A stretch of 32,468 nucleotides of DNA, from positions 1 through 32,468 of the forward strand of contig CAZYCC010000014.1 in NCBI GenBank assembly GCA_964645985.1, written 5' to 3'. Shown in pieces: positions 6,318 to 13,337 of this stretch. The position numbers and the translations under genes were made by a program. This DNA is from CAZYCC01 sp964645985. Lineage in GTDB: Bacteria; Bacillota; Clostridia; Oscillospirales; CAG-272. The stretch's first letter is position 1, and each line of letters begins with the position of its first letter. The notes under the pieces were generated by a model that was not told the origin of the DNA, did no database searches, and worked only from the letters and a program-made list of their open reading frames with translations.

Positions 6318-7823
6318 ATGAGCGTGAGAGCGGAGGAGATCAGCTCGATTTTGAAAGAGCAGATCAAGCGGTACGACGACAAAATCGAGATGACCGAGAC
6401 CGGCAGCGTCGTCCTCGTCGGGGACGGAATCGCGCGGGTGTACGGGCTGCGCGGGTGTATGGCGGGAGAGCTGCTCGAATTTGAGGGCGGCAGCTTCGGA
6501 ATGGCGCAGAATCTCGAGACCGACACCGTCTCAGTCGCCATTCTCTCGGATAAAAACGACATTCACGAGGGCAGCGTTGTGCGGCGGACCGGGCGGGTGC
6601 TGTCTGTGCCGGTCGGCGAGGAGATGCTCGGGCGGGTGGTGAGCGCGCTCGGCGAGCCGATCGACGGCAAGGGCCCCATCCACGCGGCAGGCGAGCGCCC
6701 GGTCGAGAGCGAGGCGCCCGGCATCATCGCGCGCGAGGGCGTCAGCGTCCCGCTGCAAACCGGGATCAAGGCGATCGACAGCATGATCCCGATCGGGCGC
6801 GGCCAGCGCGAGCTGATTATCGGCGACCGCCAGACCGGCAAGACGGCGATCGTCCTTGACACCATCCTCAACCAAAAAGACACCGGGGTGATTTGCATTT
6901 ATGTCGCCATCGGGCAGAAGGCAAGCTCGGTCGTTCAGTTTGAGCAGGAGCTCGCGCGCGCCGGCGCGATGCGCTACACCACCATCGTCTCGGCCTGCGC
7001 CTCAGACAGCGCCCCGCTCCAGTATATCGCGCCCTATGCCGGCTGCGCGATGGCGGAGTATTTTCGCGAGATGGGCAAGGATGTCCTCATTGTCTACGAC
7101 GACCTCAGCAAGCACGCGGTCGCCTACCGCGCGCTCTCTCTGCTCATTCGCCGCCCGCCCGGGCGCGAGGCGTACCCAGGCGATGTTTTCTACCTCCACT
7201 CGCGCTTGCTCGAGCGCGCCGCCTGCGTCGCCCCCTCGCACGGCGGGGGATCTATCACCGCGCTGCCGATCATCGAGACGCAGGCGGGCGACGTCTCCGC
7301 CTATATCCCGACCAATGTGATTTCGATCACCGACGGGCAGATTTTCCTCGAAACAGAGCTCTTTCACGCCGGCGTGATGCCGGCGATCAACCCCGGCATC
7401 TCGGTCAGCCGCGTCGGCGGAGCCGCGCAGCTCAAAGGGATGAAGAAAGTCGCGGGCGAGCTCAAGCTGCTCTACTCGCAGTATCGCGAGCTGAAATCCT
7501 TCTCGCAGTTCGGCAGCGACCTCGACGAGGACACCAAGTCCCGCCTCGCGCTCGGCGAGCGAATTGTCGAGGTGCTCAAGCAGAAGCGCGGCGCGCCGGT
7601 GCGCGTCGGATGTCAGGTCGCCATCGTCTACGCCGTCATCAACGGGTATCTGGACGATACACCGGTCGAGGCGGTTAGCGACTACGAGGAGCGGCTCTTC
7701 GAGTTGCTCGAGACGAAGTACAAAAACTTCCTCACGCGCATCGAGCAAAACTACTTCGAGGACGAGGACATCGCGACGCTCAAAGCCGCCCTCGCCGAAA
7801 TGTCCCCCGCGAAGACCGCATAA
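6318..7823 (+). CDS. atpA: F1Fo ATP synthase subunit alpha
   Basis: 501 aa, usual length. The N-terminal beta barrel includes SVVLVGDGIARVYGL (about 30-44). The nucleotide-binding P-loop GDRQTGKT (169-176) has the Gln form typical of the non-catalytic alpha subunit. SVSRVGGAAQ in the second half is the alpha signature. The start at 6318 has GAAAGG 8 bases upstream; an in-frame ATG at 6207 would add 37 arginine-rich residues with no family match and is rejected. A 273-bp spacer with no recognised feature follows before atpG. Confidence 0.97.
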   Translation: MSVRAEEISSILKEQIKRYDDKIEMTETGSVVLVGDGIARVYGLRGCMAGELLEFEGGSFGMAQNLETDTVSVAILSDKNDIHEGSVVRRTGRVLSVPVGEEMLGRVVSALGEPIDGKGPIHAAGERPVESEAPGIIAREGVSVPLQTGIKAIDSMIPIGRGQRELIIGDRQTGKTAIVLDTILNQKDTGVICIYVAIGQKASSVVQFEQELARAGAMRYTTIVSACASDSAPLQYIAPYAGCAMAEYFREMGKDVLIVYDDLSKHAVAYRALSLLIRRPPGREAYPGDVFYLHSRLLERAACVAPSHGGGSITALPIIETQAGDVSAYIPTNVISITDGQIFLETELFHAGVMPAINPGISVSRVGGAAQLKGMKKVAGELKLLYSQYRELKSFSQFGSDLDEDTKSRLALGERIVEVLKQKRGAPVRVGCQVAIVYAVINGYLDDTPVEAVSDYEERLFELLETKYKNFLTRIEQNYFEDEDIATLKAALAEMSPAKTA

Positions 7824-8096
7824 ACGCGCCGAAAATCGCAAGGGCGGCGCGGCGGCGACCGAGCGTGGAAGGGGCGCTCCCCCACGGAGCTCTCACACCC
7901 CGGCGCGAGAGGGTTTCCCGGCGCGGCGGGATACCGCAAAAGCCGGCGGGAGGAGAATCGGGGGAAGCGGCGCGGCGCGACTTTTCAAAGGAAAGAAGGT
8001 GCGGCGCGAGGGCTCCCGCGCGCGCCTTACCCCGATTTACTTTTTCGGGCGCGCGAGCCGCGGCGGCGCGTTTCGTTTGCAATCGCAATTTTTCTT

Positions 8097-8993
8097 ATGG
8101 CAGTCGATACCAAGGCGCTGCGCAACCGCATCAAAAGCGTCGACTCGACCTTGCACCTCACCAAGGCGATGGGGCTGGTCGCCTCCTCCAAGATAAGACG
8201 GGCGAGCGCGGCGATGGCGCGCGGGCGGGAGTATGCCGCCGCAGCGGAGCGCGCGGTGCGCACCCTCGCGGGGCGGCCGGGCTTGTTAGATCACCCCTAT
8301 TTCACCGCGCGCGAGGGGAAAACGCGCCTCATTGTCATCGCGGGAGACCGGGGCCTTGCCGGAGGATACAACGCGAACATCTTCCGCCTCGTGCGAGACC
8401 TCACCGAGGGGAGCGCGAGCGGCGAGCCTGTCCTCGATGAGCGCGGGAGGACGGTCGAGCGCATCGAGGACCCCGAGATTCTGCCGATTGGCAAGCGCGC
8501 CTGCGAGCGCTATCGCGGCGGGGAGATGCTCGGCGCCGAGGGCTTCCCGCGCGAGGAGGCGGTGTCGCTCGCGCGCTCGCTCTGCGAGGACTACCTCGCG
8601 GGAGAATACGCGCGCCTCGCCGTTGTGCGGACAAAATATGTCTCGATGATGACGCAGAGGGCGACGGTCGAGTTTCTGCTGCCGCTGTCCTTTCCGGAGG
8701 AAGAGAGCTCCTCCGAGGACAAAACCCCGGCGGGGGAAGTGCTCTTTGAGCCGAGCGAGGAGGCGGTGCTCGCGGCGGCGCTGCCGGTCTACCTCGGGGC
8801 GCTTCTCCTTGCCGATGTGCGGGAGGCGTTCGCGTCGGAGGTCGCCGCGCGCCGCGTGGCGATGGACGCCGCCGGCAAGAACGCGCAGGTGATGATCGAC
8901 GACCTCACCCTCGCTTACAACCGCGCGCGCCAAGGCGCGATTACGCAGGAGATCACCGAAATTGTGGCGGGGGCGGGAGAAAACGCCATGTAA
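8097..8993 (+). CDS. atpG: F1Fo ATP synthase subunit gamma
   Basis: 298 aa, usual length. The two coiled-coil ends of the rotor shaft are clear: ALRNRIKSVDSTLHLTKAMGLVASSKIRRA at the N-terminus (about 6-35) and the YNRARQGAITQEITEIVAGA end. The central Rossmann-like part contains IVIAGDRGLAGGYNANIF (about 80-97). A charged segment at about 105-125 is somewhat longer than in many gammas. The start at 8097 has no Shine-Dalgarno; CAATTTTTCTT precedes it. A strong intrinsic terminator begins 2 bases after the stop codon. Confidence 0.95.
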   Translation: MAVDTKALRNRIKSVDSTLHLTKAMGLVASSKIRRASAAMARGREYAAAAERAVRTLAGRPGLLDHPYFTAREGKTRLIVIAGDRGLAGGYNANIFRLVRDLTEGSASGEPVLDERGRTVERIEDPEILPIGKRACERYRGGEMLGAEGFPREEAVSLARSLCEDYLAGEYARLAVVRTKYVSMMTQRATVEFLLPLSFPEEESSSEDKTPAGEVLFEPSEEAVLAAALPVYLGALLLADVREAFASEVAARRVAMDAAGKNAQVMIDDLTLAYNRARQGAITQEITEIVAGAGENAM

Positions 8994-8994
8994 C

Positions 8995-9034
8995 GGGGCG
9001 GCGCTTCGGCGCGAGGCAAAGCGCCCCTTTTTTT
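8995..9034 (+). terminator. Intrinsic terminator between atpG and atpD
   Basis: GGGGCG (8995-9000) pairs with CGCCCC (9022-9027), enclosing an inner hairpin GCGC-TTCG-GCGC, and is followed directly by seven T (9028-9034). This is the standard Rho-independent form and lies just past the atpG stop, inside the atp cluster. Confidence 0.8.
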
Positions 9035-9564
9035 GGGCACTATCGGGGAACCGAGTGCCGCGCGGAATTTTCATCGCACTCTCCTCGGCATCGTGCGCGG
9101 ATAACCCGAGCGCCTCGCGCGCAATTTTTGCCTCTCCCGGCAGCAATCGCGAACGCGCACCCGGGGTTGCACCCCGCGCGTGTCCGGGGAGTACCCTTTC
9201 CCGAAAGTCCCCGGCTCTCCTATGGAGGCGGGCAAGCGGTCTGCTTCCCCCCTTAGATTTCCCGCGTAAGAACCGTACTTTTGCGCGAGGCGTTCCCCAC
9301 TTTGAGGTGAACTTGTGAGGGGGGATCCCCGGTGATTTTCAGTTTATTCGGGAGCGCGAAACCCCCCATGCTTTCGGCAATAAATCGCTTCGGGAAATGA
9401 AACGTGGTCTATCGCGTTTAGGATTGCCGTTTCTTTACAAAGCTTTCCCAAAGAAAACGCTTCGCGCGAACCATTCGATTTTGCAAAAAGCTTTGCGGGG
9501 GAATGGAGACATCCCGAAATCTCCTAGAAAACCGAAAACCCCTTTCGACAGGCGCTTTTCTCCT
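9035..9564. other. 530-bp spacer before atpD
   Basis: Contains a diverged copy of block D (GGAGTACCCTTTCCCGAAAG, 9188-9207) and AT-richer DNA from about 9360. A TTGCCGTTTCTTTAC stretch at 9424 loosely recalls block B. No gene is supported. A promoter for atpD-atpC is expected here after the terminator, but I see no convincing -35/-10 pair. Confidence 0.5.
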
Positions 9565-9633
9565 ACTAACCACTAACTACTCTCCGCTCCTCACTAACCA
9601 CTAATCACTTTCCACTCACCACTAACCACTACT
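9565..9633 (+). repeat. 28-bp tandem repeat that ends at the atpD start codon
   Basis: Units start with ACTAACCACTA at 9565, 9593 and 9621, an exact 28-base period; the third copy is cut by the atpD ATG at 9634. The tract is almost only A, C and T, with a single G, and so has no Shine-Dalgarno and little capacity to fold. Confidence 0.8.
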
Positions 9634-11040
9634 ATGACCACACATACCGGGACGGTATCCCAAGTGATGGGGCCGGTTGTTGATGTTCGATTTGACGGGG
9701 AGGGGGGGCTGCCCGCCATTTACAACGCGCTGACGATGCCGATCGAGAGGGAGACGGGGACGCACACGCTCACCGTGGAGGTGGCGCAGCACATCGGGGA
9801 CAACACGGTGCGCTGCATCGCGATGGCGTCGACCGACGGGCTGCGCCGCGGCACGGTCGTCACCGACACCGGCGGCCCCATCAGCGTGCCGGTCGGCAAG
9901 GAGACCTTGGGGCGCATTTTCAATGTCCTCGGCGATGTCGTCGACGACGGGGAGCCGGTCGACACCGGGCGGCGCTGGAACATTCACCGCCCCGCGCCCG
10001 CGTTTGAGGACCTGTCGACCTCAACCGAGATTTTCGAGACCGGAATAAAGTGCGTCGATCTCATCTGCCCTTACTCCAAGGGCGGGAAGATAGGCCTCTT
10101 CGGCGGGGCGGGGGTCGGCAAGACCGTGCTGATTATGGAGCTCATTCACAATGTGGCGAGCAACCACGGCGGCATCTCGGTCTTCACCGGCGTGGGAGAG
10201 CGCACACGCGAGGGCAACGATCTGTACAACGAGATGAAGCAGTCGGGCGTCATTGACAGCACCGCGCTCGTCTACGGGCAGATGAACGAGCCGCCGGGGG
10301 CGCGTATGCGCGTGGGCTTGTCGGGCCTCACGATGGCGGAGTACTTCCGCGATGAGGAGCACCAGGATGTGCTGCTCTTCATCGACAATATCTTCCGCTT
10401 CACGCAGGCGGGCAGCGAGGTTTCCGCCCTGCTCGGGCGGATGCCCTCCGCCGTCGGCTACCAGCCGACCCTCGCGAGCGAGATGGGCGCGCTGCAGGAG
10501 CGCATCACCTCGACCCGCGCGGGATCGATCACCTCGGTGCAGGCGGTCTATGTGCCGGCGGACGACCTCACCGACCCCGCCCCGGCAACCACCTTCGCCC
10601 ATCTCGACGCGACGACCGTCCTCTCGCGCTCGATCGCCTCGCAGGGGATTTATCCCGCGGTCGACCCGCTTGCGTCGACTAGCCGTATCCTCTCCGCTGA
10701 TATTTTGGGGCAGGAGCATTACGCCGTCGCCCGCGAGGTGCAGCGCGTCCTGCAGCGCTATCAGGAGCTGATGGACATCATCGCGATTATGGGGATGGAC
10801 GAGCTCTCAGACGAGGACAAGCTGCTCGTCGCGCGCGCGCGCAAGCTCCAGCGCTTCCTCTCCCAGCCCTTCTACGTTTCGGAGAAGTTCACCGGTATCC
10901 CCGGCACTTATGTTCCGCTCAAGGAGACCATCCGCGGTTTCCGCGAGATCCTCGAGGGCAAGCACGACAAATTGCCCGAGTCGGCGTTCCTCTTCGTCGG
11001 CACGATAGACGAGGCGGTTGAGAAAGCGAAGAGGACCTGA
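9634..11040 (+). CDS. atpD: F1Fo ATP synthase subunit beta (catalytic)
   Basis: 468 aa, usual length. P-loop GGAGVGKT at 157-164; the GERTREGNDLY motif with the catalytic Glu follows; LLFIDNIFRFTQAGSEVSALLGRMPSAVGYQPTL gives the Walker B and DELSEED-region neighbours, and MDELSDEDK is the DELSEED-type loop. The ATG at 9634 starts the conserved N-terminus (GTVSQVMGPVVDVRF) and abuts the 28-bp tandem repeat, with no Shine-Dalgarno. It probably forms a separate transcript with atpC and plsY, because a terminator follows atpG. Confidence 0.98.
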   Translation: MTTHTGTVSQVMGPVVDVRFDGEGGLPAIYNALTMPIERETGTHTLTVEVAQHIGDNTVRCIAMASTDGLRRGTVVTDTGGPISVPVGKETLGRIFNVLGDVVDDGEPVDTGRRWNIHRPAPAFEDLSTSTEIFETGIKCVDLICPYSKGGKIGLFGGAGVGKTVLIMELIHNVASNHGGISVFTGVGERTREGNDLYNEMKQSGVIDSTALVYGQMNEPPGARMRVGLSGLTMAEYFRDEEHQDVLLFIDNIFRFTQAGSEVSALLGRMPSAVGYQPTLASEMGALQERITSTRAGSITSVQAVYVPADDLTDPAPATTFAHLDATTVLSRSIASQGIYPAVDPLASTSRILSADILGQEHYAVAREVQRVLQRYQELMDIIAIMGMDELSDEDKLLVARARKLQRFLSQPFYVSEKFTGIPGTYVPLKETIRGFREILEGKHDKLPESAFLFVGTIDEAVEKAKRT

Positions 11041-11064
11041 AGCGCGCCCTCTCTTCCCCGAAAA

Positions 11065-11080
11065 TATTCCGCGTGAAACA
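11065..11080. other. parS-like 16-mer in front of atpC
   Basis: TATTCCGCGTGAAACA, directly before the atpC ATG. It matches TGTTNCACGTGAAACA at 14 of 16 positions and shares both deviating positions (2 and 7) with the site at 6084-6099. It may be coincidence with the atpC ribosome-binding region. Confidence 0.22.
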
Positions 11081-11371
11081 ATGCAAACCTTTCCCCTGCT
11101 GATTTCCTCCCCGGACGGCGATCTCTTCCAAGGCGAGGCCGTCATGCTCACTCTGCGCACCCCGCAGGGAGAGATGTCGGTTCTCGCGCGGCATATCCCG
11201 CTGCTCGCGAGCGTCACTCCCTGCGAGTGCCGCATTCATTTGCCCGATGGGCGCACGCGGCGCGCGCGTATCGGGGAGGAGAGCCTGCTCGCCGTGGAGC
11301 GGGAGGGCGTCACACTGCTCACAGGCGACTTTTCCTTCACGGGGGAGGAGGAGGGCGATATTCCCGCGTAA
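11081..11371 (+). CDS. atpC: F1Fo ATP synthase subunit epsilon, short form without C-terminal helices
   Basis: 96 aa, against about 130-140 in the family. The whole N-terminal beta sandwich is present: LLISSPDGDLFQGEAVMLTLRTPQGEMSVLARHIPLLA through LLAVEREGVTLLTGDFSF. The protein ends just after it with GEEEGDIPA, where the helical hairpin would start. The domain still links gamma to the c ring, but the helix-based inhibition of F1 should be missing. The stop is in a clean frame and plsY starts 3 bases later, so this is a natural short form and not a frameshift. The start at 11081 fits the domain; the longer frame from 11018 would overlap atpD. Confidence 0.9.
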   Translation: MQTFPLLISSPDGDLFQGEAVMLTLRTPQGEMSVLARHIPLLASVTPCECRIHLPDGRTRRARIGEESLLAVEREGVTLLTGDFSFTGEEEGDIPA

Positions 11372-11374
11372 TTT

Positions 11375-12115
11375 ATGGCACACCCCATCCCGATTATTCT
11401 GCTCTTTTCGCTCGGCGGGTTTTTCCTCGGCGGAGTTCTGTGGAGCGCGCTCATTCCGCGCGTTTTTTTCGGGGTGGATGTGCGCGCCGAGAGCCGCGAC
11501 GGCAACCCCGGCTCCGCTAACGTCTTTATGCGCTGCGGGTTTTTCGCGGGGATAATTTGCCTCGCGCTCGACCTCGCGAAGGGCTTCCTGCCGGTCTACA
11601 CCGCCTACCGCTTTGTCGGCGAGGAGGGGACGCACCGCCTGCTCTTCTCGCTCGTGCTCGCGGCGCCTGTGCTCGGGCACCTCATCGCGCCCTATGAGCA
11701 TTACGCGCGCTGGAGAAAGCACCTCGCACAGCGCCGCTACGGCGCCGTGCCCGCGCGCGAGGAGGTCAAGGGGAGCAATCGCCTTTTTCTCGGCGGGAAG
11801 GGCATTGCCACCGCCTTTGGCGTTCTGTTAGGTCTGCTGCCGATCTCCTATGTGGTAGTTCTCCTCGCCGCGCCCTACGCGATCTTCACCGTCTTTCGCA
11901 TTCTGCGCCACCGCGCGCGCTCCATTGTCGTCTTCGCGCTCTTCGGCGCGATGTCGCTGCCCTATCTTCTCTACACCGGGTACTTCTCGCTCTTCCCCGG
12001 CTGCCTCACGGTTTCGCTCGCCGTCATCGCGCGCCATCTCGCCGACCACAGTAAGGCATCGCCCCCGCTCGAGCCAATCCTCGTCGAGGAGCAGGAAGAA
12101 AAAGACGAGGGATAG
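11375..12115 (+). CDS. plsY: PlsY-type glycerol-3-phosphate acyltransferase
   Basis: 246 aa, multi-pass membrane protein. PlsY moves an acyl group from acyl-phosphate to glycerol-3-phosphate, the first step of phospholipid synthesis. Its three loops are visible: DGNPGSANVFM (42-52), DLAKG (66-70) and GGKGIATAFG (140-149), with GH at 101-102. The family is usually about 200 aa; here about 30 extra residues (roughly 105-135, basic) lie between the GH and GGKG motifs, and the C-terminus carries an acidic tail. The ATG is 3 bases after the atpC stop and has no separate Shine-Dalgarno, so translation is probably coupled to atpC. A terminator follows at 12189. Confidence 0.88.
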   Translation: MAHPIPIILLFSLGGFFLGGVLWSALIPRVFFGVDVRAESRDGNPGSANVFMRCGFFAGIICLALDLAKGFLPVYTAYRFVGEEGTHRLLFSLVLAAPVLGHLIAPYEHYARWRKHLAQRRYGAVPAREEVKGSNRLFLGGKGIATAFGVLLGLLPISYVVVLLAAPYAIFTVFRILRHRARSIVVFALFGAMSLPYLLYTGYFSLFPGCLTVSLAVIARHLADHSKASPPLEPILVEEQEEKDEG

Positions 12116-12170
12116 CTGCAAAAATCACGTTTCGCGGCGCGCGCGAGGGCGCGGCGCCGGGAATAAGCGG

Positions 12171-12190
12171 CGTTATATAACGTTACATAA
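12171..12190 (+). repeat. Tandem 10-mer with palindrome next to the plsY terminator
   Basis: CGTTATATAA is followed directly by CGTTACATAA. The join forms the perfect palindrome CGTTATATAACG (12171-12182). It lies 55 bases past the plsY stop. Confidence 0.5.
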
Positions 12191-12213
12191 AAAAGCCCCT
12201 CCGGGGCTTTTTT
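12189..12213 (+). terminator. Intrinsic terminator of the atpD-atpC-plsY transcript
   Basis: GCCCC, loop TCC, GGGGC, flanked by six A and six T. A compact, nearly symmetrical Rho-independent terminator. Confidence 0.8.
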
Positions 12214-12433
12214 ATATGGGGAAACGAAAACCCGGCCCGGGCGAGGTTTGCCAAGGGGTGCCGAGGCGATAATCGTGCGCGGGGCAATGCCGCAGCTCCT
12301 CGCGCGGGTTTCGCGGGCGGGCGAAGCGAAAAACCGAGGAGCCGGTATTTCATGGGAAACAAAAATCCCGCCCCCGGGTTAGATACAAATCCCGCCGGGG
12401 GGGAATTAAACCCCGCCCCGCCTGAATACAAAC
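12214..12433. repeat. GC-rich direct-repeat tract between plsY and the DUF4234 gene
   Basis: ATGGGGAAACGAAAACCCGG near 12216 is echoed by ATGGGAAACAAAAATCCCGC near 12352. After that, the unit ACAAA-YCCCGCC occurs three more times at irregular steps up to 12440. No gene is supported in the 380-bp gap. Confidence 0.45.
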
Positions 12434-12451
12434 CCCGCCCATTCGGGCGGG
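12434..12451 (-). terminator. Probable terminator of the DUF4234 gene
   Basis: CCCGCCC, loop ATTC, GGGCGGG; read on the minus strand the stem is followed by GTTTGTATT. The T-run is broken, so strength is uncertain. A second hairpin, GCCTCCC-GG-GGGAGGC, lies at 12475-12490, nearer to the stop. Confidence 0.45.
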
Positions 12452-12498
12452 ATTTGCGGGGTTTTCCGATGCGCGCCTCCCGGGGGAGGCGGGATTTT

Positions 12499-13239
12499 TC
12501 ACCCGTTTTCGTTGTAATCTTTGTTAATGAGGTTCATTGCCTTGCAGAGCTTGTGGGTGAAGATGAACGGCCCCACGAGAATGAGGCTGCCGAGGATATT
12601 CCACAGCCAGAAGGTCGACGCGCCCATCTTGTAGTCTATGCGGCGGCGGAGCAGCTCGTGGCGGATACGGTCGCAGAAGTTGTGATACCACACGAAGGGC
12701 AGCACCATCAGCGTGAAGGGCGAGATCAGTAGCATCGCGAAATAGGGCATTGTCTTGCGGCCGTCGTAGCGGGACGCGGCGATATTGAGCTCGTCCGGCA
12801 GGCGGCTGAGGATGACCATATCGTATATCCCGAGCGTGAGAATGCCGAGGAAGAACATCTTCGCTAGGCCCCGCCCGGTCGCGAGAGGGTTCGCCGGGCG
12901 CGCGCTGCCCGCGCGCGGCGGGTAGTACTGTGGCGGCGGGACATTTTCCCCCGCAAAAACCGGCGGCGGCGGATAGGGGCGCGCGGAGGGCGGAGGAGTC
13001 CCCCCGCCCACGGGATAGCCGCCGCTCCCTTGCTGCCCCGCACCGGGGTAGCCGCCGCTTCCTTGCGCGCCGCCGCCGGAGCTTTGCGGCGCGCCGCCCC
13101 CCGGAGGAGGGGGAGGGGCAGGCTCATTGCGGCGCGCGGGGGCAGCCTCGTCGGGGGAGGAGGGCTGCGCGCTGCCGCAGTTGCGACAAAACGCCGCCTT
13201 ATCCGGCAGCCGCTCGCCGCAGTTTGGGCAGATTTTCAT
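12499..13239 (-). CDS. Zinc-ribbon and DUF4234 membrane protein
   Basis: 246 aa. Residues 1-23 form a zinc ribbon with C4-x2-C7 and C18-x2-C21. A flexible Pro/Gly/Ser-rich linker runs to about 120, with repeated GSGGYP units. The C-terminal part (about 120-240) matches DUF4234: LAKMFFLGILTLGIYDMVILSRL opens it, a second membrane pair follows (MLLISPFTLMVLPFVWYH), and a last helix lies at about 205-225. The function of this family is unknown; the layout suggests a membrane protein with a cytoplasmic zinc-ribbon tether. The ATG at 13239 has AAGGAAA upstream; the longer frame to 13347 is rejected. Its start is 99 bases past the end of the exporter gene. Confidence 0.82.
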   Translation of the reverse strand: MKICPNCGERLPDKAAFCRNCGSAQPSSPDEAAPARRNEPAPPPPPGGGAPQSSGGGAQGSGGYPGAGQQGSGGYPVGGGTPPPSARPYPPPPVFAGENVPPPQYYPPRAGSARPANPLATGRGLAKMFFLGILTLGIYDMVILSRLPDELNIAASRYDGRKTMPYFAMLLISPFTLMVLPFVWYHNFCDRIRHELLRRRIDYKMGASTFWLWNILGSLILVGPFIFTHKLCKAMNLINKDYNENG

Positions 13240-13337
13240 TTCGAATTTCCTTTCCTTGCAAAAAAGCGCGCTCCCGCCCGGCACCCTCAGTTTACCACCG
13301 CGAGGAGGATTTGTCAAATGCGGCGAGGCAGCTCGCG

